Of a DNA stretch of 64,000 bases, positions 53,542-64,000 are shown one piece after another. Where the stretch lies: positions 16,178,745 through 16,242,744 of the forward strand of contig CM075102.1 of assembly GCA_037576195.1 (NCBI GenBank), read 5' to 3'. The DNA comes from Phytoseiulus persimilis. Its lineage: Eukaryota > Arthropoda > Arachnida > Mesostigmata > Phytoseiidae. The position numbers and the translations under genes are program-made. Every line of letters starts with the position of its first letter. Within the stretch, counting starts at the first letter, position 1. The notes beneath the pieces were generated by a model that worked only from the letters and a program-made list of their open reading frames with translations, ran no database searches and was not told the DNA's origin.

Positions 53542-56500
53542 TATCAGATGCTACATCCGATCGACGCCCGCCGTGGATCATACAGCAGGTTGTTACAGCG
53601 ACTGATCGCAGGTTTCGATCCCGATGATGCATCAATCATCCGACGACCTCCTTCCGAGATTACAGCCCATTGGCCTCCAATCTTACCCGACAGTCATCCA
53701 AACATGACCAATGATAGTGGCAGTTGAAGTTTGTTTTCATGGACATTGAGTCCGCTTGGGCGGCTGACATTGTTCCCCATTTGCTCGAAAATGTCAGCAA
53801 CGATCGAGATCCGCTTCCGAGGACTGGCAAATGGCTCGACCAGAGCTTCATCCGGAACGAAATTCCTCGAATAATCGCGAATCCAGGAATCTTCGGTTCA
53901 GCCCCTAGAGATCGGAAACTCCCACCCACCGTCAGCCAACTTCCGGAATTCATGACGAGCCAGCTTATCTTCCTTTGAACGCGACCAACCCCGGTCGCTT
54001 GCCAAGTGACAATGCTCGTAGCAGTCTGTTCCAAACTCAGACAGGATTGGGTTCCGCTCTCGTGAGGTATAGGATAAAGGGACACTCTCTTGAGCCATGC
54101 AGACTGCTGATTTCGATTTTGCATACAAAAACTGTCCGTGTTTCGCTCGCCATTCGTGTTTCCGTTGCACCGAGCCGAGCCAATCCCAACTGAAAACTAG
54201 CCCTGCCAGATGGACTCCGAACTCTTCTTTGCCTCTCACGCGACGATTGAGGCCCAGGCTAGCACCTCTTTGGGTTTCGAGCTCCTCCGATGCAAGAGAT
54301 ATCCCCGGCATATTCAGCCGCCAGAACGAAACTGGCCGAGTGTGGAATAGAAGCCGAACGGGACGAAGGGGAAGTCAACGAGACCCGATGCGGTTCCATG
54401 CTCTGACAACGAGAATAAGATCGAGCATGGGACAGTCTGGGTGCAGATCCTCCCCGACACATAAGAGTGATCTCGTCGGTGTTGTTTGCTCGATTCCAGT
54501 GGGTAACGACAAGATTCTGGCGGCCTTGAATATTGAAGTTTATCGGGAAGCCATTCCACATTGATCGGGGCTTTCGGACAAAGCCTCATCGACTGCATCG
54601 CACACATTCGAACCACAAGTTTCCCGTTCTTAGCTGCCCGTGAGGAGAGCTCGACCTTTTGGATTCTTGGAATTTTCAGCACGTGACGGCAAATAAGCTT
54701 TCGAGTACGATTCGGTGACGCGATTCACGTGAGGAATGGCTACTGAACAGTGTCACGTTTCGTCATGTCGAATTCGTCCTCTACGTGCATTCTTTCCGTT
54801 TCGGCTATCAGTAGACCTCGCTGATACTTTTAATGAGCCTTCATGTGAATGAGCATTACAACTCACGTCGCAAGGCTAAATGTCGTGGGCAATACGTCTC
54901 AAAGACAGTCCCGAACATATGGGAGGAGCTTGGCCACCGACGGTGCGATCAGCATTGAGCGCCTCAATTTCGAGAAACTGAAAAGCCACGGGGGAACATT
55001 CGAGGAGAACTCGGAAGATGAGGGCGCGGGAGTATCGGGTAAATCATTCGTGTCAGGGATGGAAAGCTACGGATGCACGAGTGTCGTACCTGGGGACAAT
55101 GCCTCAGTGGAATGGAGCTCGATGCAGTTTGGAGTGGAATGCGGGCCTTTTCCAAGTATCAGCTTATCCGAAAGCGATTCCATGGCGTCTGCTGAATATC
55201 TAACGAATTGTACCTATGCGGGGATTCGAATCATACAGGGGATGGGATTGGCAGACTGAAGCGCGAGGATTGGATAAATTAGTCATGGAGTCCAATGAGG
55301 CGATGGTGAGTCATTTACACGGGGAACTGAGCGGTCCATGTAGCCACAACTACAGCGTCTCAAGGATTTTGAGCATCACCGAATTCTCACGGAACCTTCG
55401 CACCCCCACAATTTTCGACTGTGACACCTTCCTCTGAGTCTGTCTCATCCTCACTGCTTGTTATTCAGCTCTTGGCTTGGAGTCCGGAGGATTCCCGGGA
55501 ATTCGCATTTGAACGAACACATCCTTCCCAGTAAATCACGCCGATAAATAACCGTATCGCCCGATATCTGTGAGGTATCTATCCCCATATGGCTCTCCAG
55601 TGGATGCGGCGTCCACAGCCGACTGAAGGGAGGAACGGGCGGTCAACTCAGATGGAATGCGCGCGAGCGATGATAACCGAAAAGCAGATGGCCTCTCCTC
55701 AACTCGTTTGCATCGATGACTTCGAGTTCCAGTTGCATTGCGACGAGTTTTCTCAAAACTGAGACCGATATCTGGCTCTGTTGGCAGTCCCTGAAATGTA
55801 ACGCGCCGAGAACCTTCAGCCCGCATCGGTTCTAATGACCGAATCAGCGTTATCGCAATGTAGCGGTTCCGATCCGAAGCAGCATTTCGACAAATAGACC
55901 ATCCTCACATCTTGACCGAAAATGAGAAATCTTTCGCTCCCAGCCGAGAAAAAACCTCGAGGGGCCTCCCCGATGAATTCTTTCCGGGATGATTCTCCCG
56001 GGCCGAATTCCACCGTGCTTTCAAGCCTTCCTTCCACGGCGGGTGGCGCGTGACGCCTTGTCCCTGCTCTAGTCACCATCTTCTTCGAATGTCATCGTAA
56101 AGTGTCGGAGTCGCAAGTCGCAGGGAAAAACTGTCCACATCCCTCGGCAACGGTGAGGAATCCACTAATTGTAAGCGTCTTCTCAGTTCTGGTTTTTCGG
56201 AGCGCCGACCTAAGGTCTCCGTCAGCCAGGTTTCTCTGTGCAACTTCAGATTCGGGTTCGCAGCCGACGAGAGAGTCTTGATAGTCTCCCTATATGACCT
56301 TCCATCCTCCGTCAACTGTTGACAGAGTGGGTGGGCGTTGGATGATCGGGTTCTCGCACAAAGCAAGTGTTTCAACGCCGGTATTGCCACTTGATCTTTG
56401 CTAGCAACCGTAAACCAGCTCGAAGATGAAGTTCTCGTCGTGGTGGTGTCGGCTCGGAGATTCCCGCCGTAACCATCTCTCCAGCGAGGCCTCGCGCTGA

Positions 56501-59500
56501 CTGCTCTCGGATCGGGAGTTTTTCCTATCGTCGCAATGGCGGACGGCGCTTGCGAGCGATTCGGTGCTCGTATTCGTAGGTTTCTGAGGAATCTGCTGTG
56601 AAATACGATGCCTCTGGCATTCGCAGGTTTTTGATCTGAATGCACAGAGCTTTGATGCGAAGCCCTCTCTCAACGCTCCTGGTGTTCACGATCCCTGCGT
56701 CTCATATCGTCACCTACCGTGAAGTCGATGCGAACGATCAAGAATCTCGTTGATCGATTCATAACAATCTCCAGCATTTCGTCAAACCATCCATTCAATG
56801 AGACCGGAGGAGCTCCTACGCCTGCTCGCAGATCTGGAACCGTGAAGCCCTGGAGATGTTGCCTGGAACTGTTTGGCGAATATCATGATATTGATTGATA
56901 CTCCGCTCTCCGGCTGACTGCGCGCTTCCCAGGCGTAGAACGAATCGAATGCAACGACCGAGAGTCAATTCCCACTCTGTGAAAAAAAATTCAGCTCGAC
57001 CCACGAAACTCGTTCATCCTCCTAAAGTCTCCATGGTCTCTGTCGGTTGCTGCGCCGCGACGAAAAGTCTGGAGGAATGTTGCTCATGCTCGGACCAGTT
57101 CTCAGACTAGCCAACGAAAGTCCTGATAGTTCTTTGGAGACGTCGTCTTTGAGCGTTTCGTAGCTTCCGTCGAAGTCCATCCATCCGATTTGAGCCGGCA
57201 ATTGTTGTGATTTCTATCGAACCGGGAGGCGGCCCAGTCGGGTGACATCGCGGTTCTGCACGGTTCTCTCCAGGTCCCGAGCTCGGTACGCTCCCGAACC
57301 TCGAACACGACAAAGCGTGCTCAACCAGCTGCCCTCGTTGAATGTCGCCGCCCGGCCCAGGAATGCTGTGAGTGAGGTACTTCAAGGGGAACTAGCCCAA
57401 CATTTTTTCACGACCGAGTTCCTCGAAGGAATTACGAACCTAAAGGAACACCACGCTATACCGAATGAGGGCTTGAGAGTGAATGAATGAATGAGTAACA
57501 CGCCATACACATTATCTCAACTCTCCCAGAATTCCGTCGTTGTTGAGCTCTCAGCTTTTCTCCCCGATTTTTCCGACTACAGCTTCGTCCCCATGAACGA
57601 GCTAGTCACACTTCGCGCGTTTCGAGGCGGCATCCCGTTGGGAGCACGAAACGTCGGTTGCAGTCTCAGTGGAAATCACCCCGTTCCCGCTGAAACTCAA
57701 ATCATTCGACACCTCTGATCCATGTTGATGGATCACGTACTTGATCGCGGGTGTGCTCAGTTTGCCATTGAACGTCTTGCAAGCATTCGACAAGATTGTT
57801 GACAATGAATCGCGAATGCTATCGCTCCGAGATTCCCCGGAACCAGCCCATCAACGCGACTGAACCGGCTCTCCGTGGTGGGAGGGAATGCCCCGAACAG
57901 AAGATTACCAAGCGAGAGTCCCACCCGGGAGAGCCATCGGGAATTTACAATAAATGGCATCCGCAGCCTTCGTATGGGGAGAGATACTGGGATACGTATC
58001 CCTGCGACAATGATGCTGCCCATGGAGGGAGGAAAGTCATCACACATGTCGTGGGATTGTTTTGGCTACAGTTCGGCCGAGCTGTCAACAAGGCCTGAAA
58101 AGCACGCGCAGAATCGCCGGGCCTCTTCGACGCTGCCCCCAGAGGGAATTCAAAATGTAAATGACGAATTCGGTTCGAGCCCGGCGCGCCACGAAGGATT
58201 CCCATGGTTCCCGTTCATTTCGGGAACGAGCTCCCGGCACATGCCGGATTGGGCTCCGGGGTAGGCGGAGTCTGAGCAACAACCGGTAGCTGGCCTTCAC
58301 GTCGAAGGCTGGGAAAGCATGTTGCAGAGGTCCGGAAGGGCTGGTGGTGGTGGGACAGCTCCCGGACCAGAGGCTCGAGAGCCGATGTGAGGTTGTCACG
58401 GTGTTTTGGAGAGACATTCAGGAGACTCTCCGGGCTTTCCTGATTTCTGTTCCAGGGCATATCACGCGTGGAAACACACGAGGTCGGTCGCCGCTTCAGT
58501 TTGAAAGAGGCTCCCTAGTGATGCGCCCTTCCCCACGCGCCGCCGCGGCTGTCCTCTCCGCCGCGTCTCTCTCAAATCCCCTCGGCCCTCGGGTTGTCAT
58601 GACACGACCAACGCTATAGGGACCGTAGGGGCTGTGAAGTCCAGTTCGTCTACCCGCCTACAACACGCCCACGTTCGGATTAAACGCAAGCAGGAAACCA
58701 GTTGGAATCCTGCAGTACACGGCCACGACGGCGGCAGAAAGTCGGCCGTTCAGCAACTCCGTCCCTTTGGTGTTCGTTCTCAGTGCGCGTCAAAGAAGAT
58801 TGTTCCGAGCCGGCGTTCAGCGACCGCGAATTGCAATGTCGTACATCGGAGTGAGTGAGGTGTGATTCAGTGCCATACGCTCCAAAATGCGGATAACGAT
58901 TTCGAACTCGATCTGGCTGCTCGTACTGTGCGCGAGTTCAGTCAAAGCGACTCAGCTTCTCAACAGCGGACTCACTTCGCCCGACCACAGGTGAGCCCGA
59001 TCCACGATCCTGACAGCTCGAGTAGATTGGCCTCCGGAGGTAGTTTCGCGGAGGCTCTCGATCCGTTTCCAGATGCCGACTCTCACTGTCGGCAGCTCCA
59101 CGGGCCGCCGTCCAGTTCCACGACGTGGCCAGACATGCGGAGAAACTTGTCCGCTACCCCCGGAACCACGTCCACGGGCTCAGCAGAAGTATTTTATTAG
59201 TCGCGGGCGTTTATCCGTCTCAATCCTTGGGATCCGTCTGGGCTCGTACGCTGCGATTTCAAATCACAGGAACACTTCAGGGAATCCAAAAGTCCTCTTG
59301 GTGTTCCGTGTTTGTTTTCTTTGCTCTGCGCTGTTCGACAGTCAAAACAGATCGCGTTCCGTTGTGGACACTTCAGATCCCCAGCCTGAGAGCGCGGAAG
59401 TTGATGGCAGAATGTAAACGAGCGGCAACTCGAGACGGCGTATCATCACCGGCAGCGCGCATTGAGCTATTTCGCAGCTCAGGTCTGAACAGCGCGAAGG

Positions 59501-61969
59501 GAACGTCCGAGCTCGGCTTCTCCGATGCCCGAGGTCGATGAGAGGGAATCCGGTCTCCGATCTAGCCATGAGTCGAGATTCTTGCACTGCCTCATGGCAT
59601 CCGCCGAGAATGTGAGAGAACTGAGCTTCGAGCGAACTCCTTCGGACTTCATGGAGGCGGTGAAGTTCTTCATGGAGGTTGACGCAGCGGATCTCCCACC
59701 AAGCAACGGGGAGGATTACTCCTTGAGGGATCTCGTTGGGCCGACATTTTCTACAAAAGTCGCGATAGAACCGCTTTCGGCGCGGTCAAGACCCCCAACC
59801 ACTGATCAGACGCCCGTAAAGACTTGGACATCGGAGACGACTGATCCGATTCCGGCAGAGACTCGCGGGGATGTTCGGGCCCATCTCCCTCCGGAATCGA
59901 TGCTCATCTCTGCCTGACGGGATTCGAGTGCGAGCGTCACGCGAGATATGACTTCAGTGAACGACGCCGTTTTGTTCTCCTGATCAACGGCAGGCATGAT
60001 CCGAGTTCTGAATTATGAGAGACCTCTCAGCAAGATTCTAACTGAGGGTTCGCTCCTGCGAAAGCGCCGCAGAGCCGGAGACGAGCCTCGAAAATTCGCT
60101 TGTCAACGCGAGAACTGATTGAGAAACCCTCCGGATTCCCAGGGAGCGGACTCGACAAAAGCTTGAACATATCCGCGTCTTCCCAACGAAGCCAGTCGAA
60201 ACCACGAAATGATGACAAATCGCACACACATGACTACCGGCGCTAAGTGGAAGAAACCGAGTCAAACAGCGATCCACACAGAAAAAAGTTGAACCAGAAT
60301 CACGCTCATTGAGACGCGTTACGTAACAGTGAATCAACAGCGGAACTTCTGCGAGGCGATCAGCTTCCGGTAAAGTTACAAATGGGAGCGACGGGTGTAA
60401 TTTGGACGAATTTTCTTGTTGCGTAAAGGAGCTCCGTTCGGCCTGACATTCTCTGTCTCGCAGACTCCGGATCGGGGACGAGGTGTTCCAGCTCCGGTTT
60501 CCGATCGGGAGATCGAGCTCTGAGGACTTGCGCAACGTTCGACGAAACACCAACGAAGAACTCGGTGTCTCGGGATTGCTTTTGTGTCGGATACATGAGG
60601 TCGGCCGGCAACTTATCGCTCTCTTCCTCCACAACGAGCTCTTGCTGAGGGACACACAACCACGGAGAAAATCGTGACGCACACGATGACGCGCGAGGCG
60701 ATTCCCTCCATTCCTCGGAGAAGTTCGCGAGAGTCCTCAGCCACCTGTTGACATGCTTGACCCTCTCTCCCTTCCTTCCTCGAAAAAGTTCGAGCGAACA
60801 AGGTGCCTGGCACAGACGCCGAGCTGACGTCATCATTCCCTTTCCCGAATGCCGGATCAAAAGCATCTGTCAAGCCAATTTGGGAGTTCACCGGGGTACA
60901 CAGGAGGTTTTTCCGCTGTCTTCTTCAAACTTGGGGAACGGTATCGGTTTGTCTCAACGGATATCCTGGGTTCCAAGACCCGCGCGATGACTTCGGTTCA
61001 CTACGCAGCGAGGTGGGAGTCTAAGGCTTCTTGTCCTGCTCCCCCATCTGTTTCCTCCGGTCCCCGGTCATGCACAGGCATTGTTTCCGGTTGGTCCGGC
61101 CGCTTCATTGGGCCTCCGATCGAACGAGTTCGCTGTGCATCCACCCGTGCTCCTATTACCCGTGTACAAGTCGAGGTGCGTGAATGCACAGCCGGAATTC
61201 GACCTGGGGCTTGGATGACGGATCGGATGTTTTTTCCTTCCCCCCTTCCCCCTAAAGTTGGATGATGCCCCTCTGATTGAGAGTGTCTTTCCGTTCACCT
61301 GCCGGAGATTTTCGTTTCGAACACTCTCGTCAACGTTGCCTCAGAACAGCGGCTTGAGCAGTCGGGCTGAGAACAGATCTGCGCCTTCCAAGTGGAAAAA
61401 GCGTGCCGTTTGTTCGGGATGACACTCGGGTGCTAGACAGTACCCGTGAGACGTTTATGCGAGGATGCGATCAGCCTTCAATCTGGCGTTAGATCGATAC
61501 CTATTGAGATGAGGCGCATGAGCGAAGCGAATGGCTGAATGTCCGTTCGGGCTAGATCGCTTGGATCGGATACGTGAGTGACCGACTCCACGGCTGTCGA
61601 CGACCTCAAGTGATGGAAGACCGGAGCCGGAGAGCCTTAGAGGAATCATACGTGGCTATGCGGCTCACTCGAACTCCGCTTCCTTTCTGACATTGAGCTG
61701 AATTTTGTAGAAAGCGATTCCAATCGATGAGGAGGCCGAGCGGGTAGCGATTGGAGCAACGAATGGCGATTTGCATCGCTGCTGCCCCGAGACAGAGCGC
61801 GACCGGTGGTTCCGATCCCTGAGGCTCTTCTGCGCATCCGCAGAGATGACATATGATGGAATGAGAAACGAAGATTATGCGGTTGTGTTGCGCCACTGGA
61901 GCTCTCGAGTCATGTGGTTCGCAGAACATCTCGATGAACAAATGTTCAAGCTCGGAGTTGCGATTTCAG
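53542..61969. other. Stretch without a recognised gene between SCAP and NHE
   Basis: Many open frames of 60-214 codons occur on both strands, as expected for GC-rich DNA, and none shows a domain. The best-looking are 54849-55259 (+, 136 codons, acidic and Ser-rich) and 60038-60682 (-, 214 codons). An upstream exon of the Na+/H+ exchanger carrying its signal peptide or 5' leader is expected somewhere here but was not identified. Confidence 0.4.
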
Positions 61970-62282
61970 GAACCAAGGCTCAGCCTTGCCCGAAGAGGAA
62001 GGTTCTCACAATGGTGTCGCTCTGCCGACCCACTCTTCAGGTCCTCAGGTAAGACGTCTTCCACAACTTGTTGTTAATTCCGAACGTTCAACACCAACTG
62101 TGTTCAAAGAGCGGCTCTCTTGTTCGGACAGGTCACCCCGCTTCACCCGGGCTCTCCCTCCAACGATCACGAACATCACGAGAGGCCGACCACGTTCATC
62201 ATCGTGGCACTCGATTTTGAGCACGTGAGCGCTCCGTTCATAATTGTCGTCTGGATCATCATCGCGGGACTCGCGAAAATCG
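61970..62282 (+). CDS. Na+/H+ exchanger (NHE family), N-terminal exons only
   Basis: Electroneutral Na+/H+ antiporter of plasma or endosomal membranes. The exon 62132-62282 encodes a His/Glu-rich lead-in (DHEHHERP) and then ALDFEHVSAPFIIVVW with IIIAGLAKIG. This is the diagnostic first conserved membrane span of NHEs (compare the vertebrate pattern Y-x-H-V-x-x-P-F-E-I-x-L-W). It ends in phase 1 at a good donor, so the Phe-His that normally follows would be in the next exon. A small preceding exon 61970-62048, in frame and rich in Ser, Gly, Pro and Glu, is consistent with the variable extracellular N-terminus; this one is less certain. The signal peptide exon and all later exons were not found, the latter presumably beyond 64 kb. 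Confidence 0.65.
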
Positions 62283-64000
62283 GTGAGATTCGCAGGAAAC
62301 AAGCTCCGTCTTCCGGATCTCCGATGTGACTCAAAAACTCGCTGGAAGCCGCTATAAGTTCGCCAAATATTTCGGTCTCGGATACGAGTGATGTGACAGC
62401 AATCTATAACGTCGTAACAGAACAGAAAAAATGTGTTACTCGCGGAGAAAAAGGGTCTGATCTGCTGATACGCCGACGGGCGCGGTAATTAATTCACACC
62501 GAAAAGATGTTGAGATTTCCATCATCGGAAAATACCGATTTTAGAGCCAAGTTTCAACCCATTCTACACGATCGCTGGTTCTCATGTACCACGCGGGAGA
62601 GTCACTTCTGAAAAGCTGTCGAGAATCAGGAACAGCGGTCGTATGCTCTTTCGGGAACTCATTTCATTCGTGGGAAATGCATAAGGGTCGTCTGGAGACT
62701 GGGGGTATTTCCAGAAGGTCCCCGCATGAAAGCCCCAATGGGTCAACGGTTCGAGCAGATTCGCTGCAAGACAGGCTTATCGTTGTGAATCGAAAGAAAT
62801 ATTTATCGAGCAGAACGAAATCTGTTCCGTCTTTTCCGGTGGCTCGGCGGACGGCCCAGAAATGTGGCCATGCCCATAGCGATGCCGCAGGGCAGGGTGT
62901 CCATCGTATTAACAAATGCACGCAGGCAGACTTTCATAAAGAGCAACACTCGTAAAATACACTCACAGACGGATAAACATTTTTCGAGTTGATTCCGGAC
63001 ACGCCGGATTGATAAAAATGATATCAAGCAAAAACAATGAGAACTTCACGCGAATCACAAAAGGAGCGGAATCGATCCTGTGGTGCAAGGTCAACGGGAT
63101 TCGTTCCGACTTTGGTCTTCAACATGTATGCCTCGCGCTCAGTTTTTTTTCTGCCACATATCCTCTCCACGGTTCACCGAATCTATTTGAAGCTGTCGCG
63201 AACGCCTGCGGCATGAAGTCGTGAATCTTGAGACATCGCGGGAAGACTCGGCTCTCAAAACTAGGAACCGCTGCTCTCGAGTCGTAAATCGCTTGCGGAC
63301 TGAATTCGATCAGCGATGATCGGATGAGGGCGCCGCTCATCACCCTGCGAGTGGCGTCGACGGTTTCGGGAGATCCGGAAAATGCCGACGATGGATCCCG
63401 ACAATCATATGCGGGCAAGGTCCTTACCAGCTGTAGCCTTTAGTTGAAGGAACATTCGTAGAAATGCCACGCTCAAATAATCCTCCAAGGTCCCCAACTG
63501 AGAGATTCTAAAAGTGTGACCGCTAACTTCTCGCCGCGAAACATCAACAATGAGAGGCGTGAAAGGAGAGTTCGAAAACCAACACAAATCGTCATGAATG
63601 CATGACGGTGTTCTCACATTGAAGCGCGAAACAGAGAATCACGCCACGAACCCGGCGTTGACGGAGCTCGTCACAGAATCCACGTCGGACTCCCATGAAT
63701 CCTGTTCATGAATATGAGCCGAAAGCGATGTTCGTTAGTGCGATAGATTCTTTCAGCGATGGAAGAACCGACAGGAACTTTTCGCATGTTTTAGAGCGCG
63801 TCGAGTGAGGAGGCCACAATCGGGTTATTTTTCGGGTGTCAGGAGGAGTTGCAGTTAACGGTGCCGTCGTCCCAAACTTCGCGGGGTCAATTCGCGCGGC
63901 CTGTCGCTCCCGCAGGTTTCCCACGATCAGCGTTTCGGGCGTTCGGAAACGACTTCCCACGAGAAGAGCTCTTCGATGATATTTCCGAGTGAGCTTTGTC
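62283..64000. other. Probable NHE intron running off the window
   Basis: No exon coding the next conserved NHE block (Pro-Glu-Ser-x-Leu-Leu-Ile) was seen on the plus strand, and no other gene was recognised on either strand. Confidence 0.4.

Noticed and set aside
54849-55259. 136-codon plus-strand frame, acidic and Ser-rich
   Set aside because: Looks somewhat protein-like but has no homology I can name and no clear exon partners; kept only as a note in the gene-free stretch.
56073-56645. 190-codon minus-strand frame
   Set aside because: Low-complexity Arg/Ser/Pro composition and no domain.
60038-60682. 214-codon minus-strand frame, with an overlapping 168-codon frame in another phase
   Set aside because: Two overlapping open phases and no recognisable motif indicate GC-driven chance frames.
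61711-61969. Plus-strand frame running into the first NHE exon region
   Set aside because: It is in a different phase from the NHE frame and shows no recognised domain; the NHE join explains the splice sites better.

Overview
This window reads as nuclear DNA of an animal, most likely an arthropod. The genes are split by GT-AG introns, many of them short (about 80-250 bp). The complete conventional PKC tail closely resembles the insect Pkc53E/inaC tail. Base composition is near 50% GC by eye. A parasitiform mite or another chelicerate would fit the compact introns and GC level, but that placement is a guess.

Layout. 1-8.3 kb is GC-rich with no recognisable exon; it is either the 5' intron of the PKC gene or sequence upstream of it. 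8.3-24.9 kb (+) is a conventional, Ca2+-dependent protein kinase C lacking its first exon(s) in the window and carrying two alternative C-terminal exons. 24.9-29.9 kb is mostly gene-free, with a TG microsatellite and possible decayed DM9/FAMeT-like pieces. 29.9-32.1 kb (-) is a complete adrenodoxin (ferredoxin) reductase. 34.5-35.8 kb (+) is a complete RhoGDI, divergent from the reductase. 37.9-42.2 kb (-) is a complete GMAP-210/TRIP11-type golgin, convergent with RhoGDI. 42.4-48.8 kb is accessory sequence: a possible broken retroelement gag/ORF1-like fossil, a diverged tandem duplication, an orphan exon candidate and a small membrane-protein ORF. 48.9-53.1 kb (+) is a complete SCAP. 53.1-61.9 kb has no convincing gene. 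Near 62 kb (+) begins a Na+/H+ exchanger whose remaining exons lie beyond the window.

The genes are unrelated housekeeping and signalling loci rather than one system: lipid/Ca2+ signalling (PKC), mitochondrial electron supply for steroid and Fe-S chemistry (FDXR), Rho GTPase cycling (RhoGDI), Golgi tethering (GMAP-210), ER-to-Golgi sterol control (SCAP) and pH/Na+ transport (NHE). The most interesting signal is the PKC 3' end. There, two terminal exons share the same phase-0 acceptor position. One encodes the canonical phosphorylatable tail. The other encodes a tail with Asp at the hydrophobic-motif phosphosite and a degenerate turn motif. The same gene also has a 180-nt stop-free intron in the kinase domain and a duplicated splice acceptor in the V3 hinge. 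No bacterial features, CRISPR array or confident tRNA/rRNA gene was seen.
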